Origin: Ashinkailepas kermadecensis
Taxonomy: Eukaryota > Arthropoda > Thecostraca > Neolepadidae
DNA length: 64,000 nt
Direction of reading: 5' to 3'
NCBI GenBank assembly: GCA_034440615.1
Contig: JAOTOM010003696.1
Span: forward strand, 1 to 64,000
Shown here: positions 56,206-64,000 of the stretch, piece after piece
Numbering within the stretch: the first letter of the stretch is position 1
Layout: every line of letters starts with the position of its first letter
Made by a program: the position numbers and the translations under genes
The notes under the pieces: model-generated
The model's database searches: none
What the model was told of the DNA's origin: nothing
What the model saw: the letters and a program-made list of their open reading frames with translations, nothing else

Positions 56206-57240
56206 TGCTTTAGTTTCACTTCTCTTTATCATCTTTGTGAACAACACTGGGGAAGGGCTGAGGAATAGGTTGTTTAAATTGTCTGCCGACATGAAGCTGG
56301 TAGAAATGACTAGTACTAGTAAGAAATCTAGCAACATTCAGCTATACTTGGAGGACCTAAGAAGTGGGCTGAAAATTGCAGATGCCTTTCAACTATGATA
56401 AGTGTAAGGCTAAGCAATGGTTATTGTTTATTTTACGACACGTCGACCGTTGAGTCATATAGCGTCGCCAATCTCTCACGCCGATTGGTCGCGGGCGAAG
56501 AGTAGCGACAGGTGAGACTCGAACCCACAATCTTTTGATTGTGATACGAGCATCTTAGGCTAAGCAATGGCAATTTGGGGGTAGGACATTTATATGTACA
56601 ATGGAAGGTAGTAAACTGGATGTCATTAAGGAGGAGAAAGCTTTAGGGAAATTAGCTTTGTGACAGTAGAGCAGAAAAAAAGCAGTGTAACTCAGCTGGG
56701 AACAGGATAATCAGAATGCTAAGGATCATTAATATGAATATGAAATACAAAAGCAAGGAAGTTATGAAAAAAGCATATGTGCAACCCCACACGGAACATT
56801 GTGTGCAGGCATGGAGACCTTAGGCATGTCATAAAGGTAACATATACATTAGGCCTTAGGTATGTATAGGAAACCTAGGAATGTTAGAAAGAGTGCAACA
56901 CAAGGCTCATAAACTTACCAGTGGAGTAGGAAATTTTGGAAATGGAGAGGGGCTTATGACATTAGACATGCCCCCATACACGTATAGGAGATCAAGTGGT
57001 GATATGACCGAGATGAGTAACATAATAAAAGGGTTAGATAAGTCAGGGTCGGTAACAGGTAGATGCCAACAATTTTCAGTAAAAATATGGTTTATGGATG
57101 GAATGGGCTACCTGGTGACATGGTGGAATTTCCTAATGTAATGTACTGCTTGATGTCTTTTGCTGAAAATGAGTATGTAATGAAGTGTTATTTTGTGGTG
57201 ATTTGCATGTGGGGAACAGCACAAATAAACTACATTACAT
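56206..57240 (+). pseudogene. CR1-type LINE reverse transcriptase, third piece and 3' end
   Basis: QGSALVSLLFIIFVNN and NRLFKLSADMKL cover the catalytic FADD box, here SADM, so it is inactive. Then come MPFNYDKCKAKQW, MEGSKLDVIKEEKALGKL, EVMKKAYVQPHTEHCVQAW and MLERVQHKAHKL, ending WWNFLM at a stop at 57139-57141. A Val-like SINE interrupts it at 56421-56556, splitting the DKCKAKQW block. The 3' UTR ends near AAACTACATTACATAACC. Confidence 0.88.
56421..56556 (-). mobile_element. tRNA-Val-like SINE inside a LINE, 14-bp TSD
   Basis: Minus strand from AAGATGCTCGTATCACAATC (the first 30 or so bases of the tRNA head are missing) through GTGGGTTCGAGTCTC and the tail hairpin to AAAATAAACAATAA. AGGCTAAGCAATGG flanks it at 56407-56420 and 56557-56570. 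The tail differs (AAACAATAA) from the AACC copies. Confidence 0.95.
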
Positions 57241-58060
57241 AACCCTCCTTCATTACTGCAATTGGTGATACAAATCATCATGCCAAGGAGTAATCTGCAT
57301 ATAAAAATTAGCTGAAATGAAGAAAAGAAACAAGCAATATAAGCTATAGTAAAGAAAATATTACAAATTCAAGCTGGCATACCACAATAATGGTGCACAA
57401 AATGACTGAAGAAGTGCACCATCACTCATCAATGATTGCTATTAATTGCATGATGTATCTTGGCAAACAACACTGCTTTTTCCAGTATTATTGAAGCTAG
57501 ACTGTTTGCAAGGTAAGCTTTACACATGTTTTACCCCTATAAAGCAAAAGAAGAGGATAGGCTAGGCTAGGCTGATCTTTTAAGAGAAGGTATTGATGAG
57601 GAAGTTTGGGAAATTGAGAGAATTTTCTTTGAAGGAAGGAATTTCTGAAAGAGGATAAGCCTGGTTAGGATATGTTGGCCTTTTCAACTTTTCAAATTTT
57701 TGGAAAACAAATTTGGCAACATTCTTGGCTTTTCATCTACATTATTCTTCAATATATACCACTTCATTCAAAACCCCATTTTTGGTATTATTTTGCTTAC
57801 CAACTAACAAGTAACAACTTCCAACAGAAATGAGCAGTCACATGATCTTAATTGTGCTCATGAGCATCATATTCGAACATTTTGTATTACAAAGTTCTCC
57901 TTTTCCATGTTTTCCTTATTATTCAATCCCTGACGTTCCCTCCTATATGTATCTTTGCTATAGTCTATTGAGTGATTGGCTGCAGTGATCTAAACATTTT
58001 TGCACAAACTAAACTGCAACTTTCCCAAGTCACATTGCTGTTTGGCCAACTCTCCATTCA
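57241..58060. other. AT-rich intergenic stretch
   Basis: No gene recognised. A short GGCTAGGCTAGGCTG run lies at 57560-57575. Confidence 0.3.
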
Positions 58061-58900
58061 TAAAGCCATAAAGTCATAAAGTATTAAGGCTTAATAAGAG
58101 CCACAGGGGCCCATCTGGGTTAAGCCTATCTAGAAAAGGTACTAGAAATGTACATACTCCCACCCCAATCAATCCCTTATCCCAAGTTCCTAGGAAGCTA
58201 TATACCCCAGCCTATCTAGCACCACTCACTTGCTACTGCATAACACCCTCAACAATCACAAGCTCCTCCCATCATACCCATCGTGCCACCATAGACAATC
58301 TCATCAGCATCACATCCCGAAGGAAGGTGCCGAATCCACTGCTAGGCACACCCCACACAAATTCATAAAGTGTTCAGACTTAATAAGAGACTCACTTGCT
58401 ATTGCATAATACACTGAACAATTACAAACTCCTCCCATCATACCTATTGTGCTACCATAGACAATCTCATCAGTATCACATCCCAAAGGAAGGTGCTGAA
58501 TTCACTGCTAGGTACACCCTATATAAAGTTATAAAGTGTTTAGACTTAATAAGAGACTCACTTGCTATTGCATAACACACTCAACAATTACAAACTCCTC
58601 CCAACTCCCAACTCCTCCCTGTCGATCAACCCTTCCTGGAATACAGAAAAACAAGCCCCCTATTCTTATGATTGTCTAGGCCATTTTTAAAGATGTTCAG
58701 TGTGTTGCTACTGACAATGGTTCCTGGGAGCTGGTTCCAGTGTTCTACTACCCTGTTGGTGAAGAAAGACTGTCTTAACCTTGTCCTGCTGTGATTAACT
58801 TTAATTTTGAATTGATGACCTCTAATTGCATTATTTCTGTTAAATTCAAACATTTCCCTGAGATTCACTTTCACCCTGCATGATAATAGCCACCAGAGAG
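58061..58900 (-). pseudogene. CR1-type LINE C-terminus with tandem 3' UTR
   Basis: The minus frame from about 58880 to 58626 reads LREMFEFNRNNAIRGHQF, then RLRQSFFTNRVVEHWNQLPG and LNIFKNGLDNHKNRG, the usual C-terminal block. The 3' UTR contains a 166-bp unit starting near 58225, 58391 and 58557 (CTCACTTGCTATTGCATAA, AGACAATCTCATCAGTATCA). It ends in TTATGACTTTATGGCTTTAT-type repeats near 58061. It is the same family as the antisense copy at 54865-56205. Confidence 0.8.
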
Positions 58901-58937
58901 AAACTAGTTGGATGCCTTCGCATCATACATTTTTTAA

Positions 58938-59202
58938 CAGCAATCAAGATGTAGCTGCAGAAGCATGTTTCTACCAAGGTGGATATCAATGATCAAAATG
59001 CTTAATTAATTTAACTCACTTTGGGTCAAGTGAAGCAATATTTCAGCCAATACTTTGAGCTTTATTGGCAGGTCTTCTAGAGGGCAAATCTCTGGCCCTC
59101 TAGAAGACCTGTCAATAAAGGTTGAAGTACTGGCTGAAATATTGTTTCACTTTACCCAGAGTGAGTCTGATTAATTAAGCATTTTAATCAGCAATCAAGA
59201 TG
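58938..59202. repeat. 95-bp-arm palindrome flanked by 14-bp direct repeats
   Basis: The arms 58991-59085 and 59095-59189 are near-complementary (AATGCTTAATTAAT, CAATATTTCAGCCA, AGGTCTTCTAGAGGGC) around the 9-nt AAATCTCTG. CAGCAATCAAGATG occurs at 58938-58951 and 59189-59202, consistent with a target duplication around a fold-back element or an aberrant insertion. No coding potential. Confidence 0.9.
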
Positions 59203-60180
59203 ATCATGCAGACATTCCCCCGGTATTGTCAGAAGCATCTTGGCAATTATTTTCAATTTGGATGGTGCCAAGTTGCATAAAATATGTGGAGCACAACTTG
59301 AAGTTTCTCTATCACGATTCTTATATTTCTCACATTTTAAATATGTCAGATGAACTAAAACTGCTTATGACAGCAAGATGCCTCAGAAGATATTAGCATG
59401 CAGCATAAATGATGCTGCATATACCAATACAGGATGCTCACAAAAAAAATTCACAGAATGCATGATGATTAATGACAGCTTCTCTTACCTTGCCATGCTG
59501 TTTCTCATCTGATGCATGTCTTGGCTGGTACTTCTAATTAAAAATCCATGCCAGATTTACTCGAGAGCAAATTGAACTGAAGGACACATGGGATAAATAT
59601 TTTTGTTGGATGGAATTGGATTATCTGTCATTTAAGGATGCTCATTTCAATCACATCTCAGAGCAAGAATTCATCAAGGTAGGCACCTACCTAGGTACCT
59701 ACTTCACATATGTGTCTGTACTAAATTTGGAGGCCAATCCACTGACAATGTGAATTCAACATGAATCAGAAAAGTACCCAGGGAAACTCCACAAACATTC
59801 AAAACACTGTAATAGGTATCACAAAACTGACATAAACAATACTGCATTAAGACTCAGGCCTTGACCAATTTTGACAACTAGGCAGGTAGCTAGGAACCTA
59901 CCTACATATGATCAAACTCAAATTACACTCAAAAGCAGCTGGTATGACTTAGGTAGGTATGTCTATAGGTGCTTACTCATTAATGCCTATATTTATATTT
60001 GCATGTCAGGACCACCAACTTAGGTTAACTCAAACTGAGCATACTGAATATCACACAAGACACCTTGCCATTGGCATCATGGCAATAATGGGTGCACTGC
60101 ACAGGTATTGGAATTGGCACCTGGGTAGATAGGTAGGTACCTAGGTCCTACCTTGGTACCTACCTACATAGATTGGCCTA
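59203..60180. other. AT-rich intergenic stretch
   Basis: Scattered TAGGTACCTACC words (59680-59950, 60125-60180) look like decayed outliers of the TAGG tract that follows. No gene seen. Confidence 0.3.
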
Positions 60181-60402
60181 GATGCCTAGTTAGGTAGGTA
60201 GGTAAGTAGGTAGGTAGAAAGGTAGGTAGAAAGGTAGGTAGAAAGGTAGGTAGGTAGGTAGGTAGGTGGAGGCAGGTAGGAGGTGGGCAGGAGGGTGAGG
60301 TAGGTAGGTAGGAAGGTAGGTAGAAAGGTAGGTAGGTAGGTAGGTAGGTAGGTAGGTAGGTAGGTAGGTAGAGAGGGAGGGAGGAAGGGAGGTAGGTACC
60401 TA
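60181..60402. repeat. (TAGG)n tract with GAAAGG interruptions
   Basis: About 45 tetramers, interrupted by AGAAAGGTAGG units (60216-60250, 60318-60328) and a GGAGGTGGGCAGGAGGG block. G-rich on the plus strand, so quadruplex formation is possible. Confidence 0.96.
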
Positions 60403-60858
60403 ATAAGTGACTGATATCTAGATAATGTAGGCGTGATTCACGAAGTGGCTTGGTGTCGGACTCTGGTCAAGAATTAGGCATAGCTGCTCGTTTCCTTTTG
60501 TGAAGCCTATGTTTCACCGTCACATCAGTTATCTTACGCTTCTACTGTAAACTTGCTCAATACTGAAAGGGAGAGTACAGCTGGAATTCCACCCTCACAA
60601 AAAACGAATGAGAATCAACAATGCCACATGATCAGGGCGACGAGAATAGGTTCGTTTAGTGCGGCAATTCCTATTCATATCGCTAAAGGTCTTTCACAGT
60701 ATGAATTACGTCATTCTTGGTTTCCACTTAAGACTCCACTTAACGATATTAACTGAAACATTATACAATAATATATAAAAAGTTGATATTAATTATCAGT
60801 AATCAGTTATTATACCTTTTCAATTAAAAATAAGACCCGTTTATCGTTTGCTCGTGGG

Positions 60859-60889
60859 CAGAAAACAATGTTAGAAGCATTGTTTTCTG
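60859..60889. other. Perfect 12-bp hairpin
   Basis: CAGAAAACAATG, loop TTAGAAG, CATTGTTTTCTG. Too short for a typical miRNA precursor, and no element ends are visible around it. Confidence 0.85.
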
Positions 60890-61039
60890 GTTTACTCCCA
60901 TTAAAAGCACTTTATATTCTGAATCCAATACTCCCATATATGGCAGTCCAACAAATCAGCAAATGTCCGAGCCTTCTTCTCGTAAGTGTGGTATTGATAT
61001 TTATTGCACTTGCACTGCGAGTATAGCCGTGCCTGCGGG

Positions 61040-62120
61040 CAGGAGCGTATCCAGGAATTGTCACGGGGGAGACATTCCCTCAGCGCCCCCTTCTTCCCGC
61101 CCTTGAAAGCGAGCATGTGTGTATCCACTTGGGGGCTGGGGTTACATGTCCCCCATTTCGGAAAAGTGGCGATTTTTCCCCCTCAATTTACTTCGTGTCC
61201 CCATGCCTCAGCTACCTAACCATGATCGCCGCAAAATTATACTTAATAATTTATCAAGTGAAAATATATATGCAAGAGAATCGCCAAAAACACTAGGAGC
61301 CCTAGCCAATCAACGGGCTTCAAAGGCTATCTGTCGTCACAAAATCTCCGAGCAATAAATCAGCAAACGTTAGAAATTCATTCCCCCGTGCCATTCTTGA
61401 ATGACATGAGCCTTGACCGTCCTGTGTTTTCGCTTCGGTGGAAAATTGCGCTTTGCGAGGCAACAAATTTGCATTATCGCAAGGCCTTATACCTTTTAGG
61501 TTGCATCCTCATGCGCATATATCGATATATCTTCAAGAAAAGTGACCTTGGGTGCCCTTGGTTCAAGACCGAGGAGGGGTCATGGGCAACCTTAAGCACG
61601 TACGTCAGTTAATGTCGTATTCGTATTCGTATTCGTATTCAGCGACGAGTTCGCCAGAGGCGAACGGGCGTGAGGCGCCCGCGCCATGACAGTTGCCGGT
61701 TTAGCTATTTATAGGTCAGTGTTTCAAGGCCAAAAGTTAGCTTGATTTATTAGATGGCGATATTGAAGCGATATCGACTGAACGCTAGGTTCGGCTGCTA
61801 TCGCTTCAATTGTGTTGTAATCAAGGGTAGATCCAGGAATTGTCATGCGGGCACTTGTTTGGAGGGGTGTCATTCCTTTGGGGAGGCGCCACTGTGAAAG
61901 TACCTGGAGTGGCCCCTCTGGCTGAAAAATTACAGGCTGGGGTACACTCCGGCTTCCAGGAGGGGAGCCATTCCTCCCAAGGGGGTGTCTTTTTCTCAGA
62001 GTAGCGCCTCTGGCTGAAAAAATATCCAGCGGGTACACTCGAACCTTCTCAGAGGGGCGTCTTTTCCCGGTCGGAGGCACTGGCGGATCCAGGGGGGGCC
62101 TTTCCGGTCATGCCCCCCCC
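61040..62120. other. Dispersed G-rich GGATCCAGG-type repeat, two or more diverged blocks
   Basis: ATCCAGGAATTGTCA appears at 61049 and 61830, and GGATCCAGGGGGGGCCTTTC at 62094. GAGGGGNGTCNTT words recur (61855, 61980, 62060), and a C-run ends the block at 62105-62118. The core CTCAGAGGGGCGTCTT also occurs near 5416. It is probably an old interspersed repeat of unknown class. Confidence 0.45.
61614..61690. repeat. (GTATTC)n run followed by two small hairpins
   Basis: Four GTATTC hexamers (61617-61640), then GTTCGCC/GGCGAAC (7-bp stem, 3-nt loop) and GGGCG/CGCCC directly adjoining. Confidence 0.8.
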
Positions 62121-62940
62121 CCCCCCCGAAGCGCTTAAAATGGGTGGGACATAGTGTCTTCAATGGCATCAATTTGGTTGCAGAAGACTTTTCTCAAATC
62201 ATACACAATGGTCACTTTAATTTGCTTCCTAGCAAATATATTTGTCTTCCGCTCACCAGGTGAGTAATAATGTTGTCCCATTCTTTCCAGTGAGCATTTG
62301 TTCCGACACATTTTATTCTCATGCATAGACAAGGTTGGATTTGTGCATTGTAATCCGGCATGTGGAGAGGAATATTTTGTAGTCATCCAGTATGGAGGAT
62401 ATTTGTCTTCAAACCTTATGCATGGTAACTCAATTTGCACCCATTTCAATGAATTTTGAGCACTTTTACTCGATCACAGCAGTTCGTTGTCAAAAGTTAA
62501 TAACTTAGAAAATTCAACCTCCAGATGAGAAAACATGAAATAATTTTCTGGACAGAATAATGTTCGGGATCCCAAAAATCTAGGATCAGCCTATTTTTCC
62601 AAACATGTACCTACCTACCTACATTGAGATACAGCAGTTGTTGAAAACAGTTTTTTCTAGGCCAGCTAGACCCAGCTGGCATGATGCATTCTTCCTTGAT
62701 GAATCTTGCATGGATTATTGATGATACATGCATAATTGAACATTTATGTACAACACCATTGTGATCTAGGAATGCCCTCCTGAAACTTGCCACTCGGCTG
62801 AAACTCTCCTGTCACTGGGGAGAAGAAACTATGGCGCACTTAACTTAAGAAGAAGCTATGCCGCGTCGGCGTCACACTTCCCAACAGCTGTGTTAGTTTT
62901 CTCCTGCGCATACGTCAACTCGCCGCTAGCTACGGCGAGG
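62121..62940. other. Unassigned, AT-rich to GC-rich transition
   Basis: No gene recognised. GC content rises again from about 62850. Confidence 0.3.
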
Positions 62941-62949
62941 GGGCGGTGA

Positions 62950-63080
62950 GTAATGACGCGTTGCGTGCCGCCCCGACGGGGCGAATGTGGAGCGGCGTTT
63001 CGACCATGACGGCAAATGTGGCGCAGCGTTTGGGCCATGACTGTAAACGTGGCGCACTGCTTTGGCCATCACTCTTAGCT
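62950..63080. repeat. About 33-bp repeat, 3 diverged copies
   Basis: Units of AATGTGG.GC.GCGTTT and GGCCATGAC, e.g. near 62986, 63014 and 63046. Confidence 0.7.
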
Positions 63081-63289
63081 CGCCGAACCCGCTGTTGCGG
63101 CCCGCTACAGGTACCAGACACGGCGCCGGCAAAGGTGACGTGGCGAACAACATACCGCGCAGGGGTGATCACTGCACGGCCGGAGCGAGTGCGAAGGGCG
63201 GGCCGCAGCGCTGGCCCGACGGTGATGACGGCGGTGGCGGCGTTGGTGCGGGCGGCGGATCCAAGTAGGCTGGTTTGACGAGATGTCAG

Positions 63290-63870
63290 CCAGTGAGTTG
63301 GCTGAGGTTGCCGTCAGCCAGTGGGTCGGCTGAGGTTACTGAGGCAGCCAGTGGGTCGGCTGAGGTCGCTGAGGTTGATGTAACGTCAGCAAGGACGTTA
63401 GACGATGAGACGTCAGCCAGTGGGTCGGCTGAGGTTGCTGAGGAAGCCAGTGGGTCGGCTGAGGTTGCTGCGGCAGCCAGTGGGTCGGCTGAGGTCGCTG
63501 AGGTTGATGTAACGTCAGCCAGGACGTTAGACGATGAGACGTCAGCCAGTGGGTCGGCGGAAGTTGCAGTCAGCCAGTGGGTCGGCTGAGGTCGCTGAGG
63601 CAGCCAGTGGGTCGGCTGAGGTTGCTGCGGCAGCCAGTGGGTCGGCGGAAGTTGATGTAACGTCAGCCAGGACGTTAGATGATGAGACGTCAGCCAGTGG
63701 GTCGGCTGAGGTTGCTGAGGCAGCCAGTGGGTCGGCTGAGGTTGATGTAACGTCAGCCAGGACGTTAAATGATGAGCCAGTAGATGAGTCGTCAGCCAGT
63801 GGGTCGGCTGAAGTTGCTGTGACGTCAGCCAGTGAGTCGGCTGTGACGTCGCGAAGTCGCCGTTGGTGAG
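63290..63870. repeat. Two-level minisatellite GCCAGTGGGTCGGCTGAGGT
   Basis: A 27-30-bp subunit (GCCAGTGGGTCGGCTGAGGT plus TGCTGAG) is grouped into higher-order units closed by GATGTAACGTCAGCCAGGAC and GTTAGACGATGAGACGTCA. The plus strand reads ASGSAEVAE and VDVTSARTLDDETS repeats over parts of it. Because frames shift between blocks I regard it as non-coding, though an in-frame coding repeat cannot be excluded. Confidence 0.92.
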
Positions 63871-64000
63871 CCGGCAGATCGCCACATTCCCGAGGCCCAT
63901 CAACATCACTGACGTGACGACGTGGTTTGATCTGGTGAACCAGGTATTGCACTACGGCAGAACAACTGAAGATACTGGCTCCACTAGAAGCAATGCGGGT

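Noticed and set aside
21794..56556. Functional tRNA genes at the tRNA-like heads
   Set aside because: Anticodon stems are mismatched, the 3' acceptor strand is missing and the sequence continues into SINE body and tail.
63275..63869. ASGSAEVAE repeat frames at the right end
   Set aside because: Partly in phase with a 27-bp repeat but split into two frames and equally open on the other strand; treated as a minisatellite.

Overview
This is eukaryotic DNA, almost certainly from an animal, and it is dominated by transposable elements and tandem repeats. Nothing bacterial is present: no operons, ribosome binding sites, rRNA, intact tRNA genes or CRISPR arrays. The degenerate CR1-type LINEs, an I/jockey-type LINE with an RNase H domain, tRNA-derived SINEs, many compound microsatellites and (TAGG)n runs together suggest an arthropod, perhaps a crustacean. 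That placement is inference only.

Genes: the only convincing host coding sequence is the open frame on the minus strand at 1-823, which runs off the left edge. It encodes a Pro/Ala/Tyr-rich protein with a basic, nuclear-localisation-like patch and an internally repeated GFR..PGKE motif. Long open frames elsewhere in the GC-rich part are stop-poor minisatellites, not genes.

Layout: 0-51 kb is GC-rich, with dozens of minisatellites (units of 28-198 bp) and microsatellites. The largest are a 4.1-kb array of about 48 copies of an 85-bp unit (11386-15501), a 67-bp array (28811-30236), a 46-bp array (38456-39700), a 670-bp compound CTCTCTGT/CTGT/CT tract (17399-18070) and a CAGTC/CAGCC/CAGC tract (5577-5906). 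From about 51.2 to 62.8 kb the DNA is AT-rich. It holds CR1-type LINE remnants, a 2-kb inverted-repeat DNA transposon and two long palindromes. GC-rich minisatellites return at the right end.

Main result: one retrotransposition system is spread through the window. An I/jockey-type LINE (5'-truncated copies at 36735-37486 and 3481-3727) ends in a short hairpin followed by AATAACC-like tail repeats. At least six tRNA-headed SINE copies, and some nine or more very short insertions of 27-81 bp, end in the same hairpin tail. Most have clear 9-16-bp target-site duplications. The stem is GGGCGC/GCGCCC in the LINE and CGACGC/GCGTCG in several SINEs, so two base pairs differ by compensatory change. 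About 21 insertions lie in one orientation and 2 in the other.

Other mobile DNA: three copies of an approximately 490-bp hAT-like MITE with CAGTG ends, and a head-type SINE family (45071, 55137) with its own 3' hairpin. A CR1 LINE at 52.4-57.2 kb has been invaded in turn by a DNA transposon, an opposite-strand LINE, two SINEs and two tail fragments, which gives a readable relative chronology.
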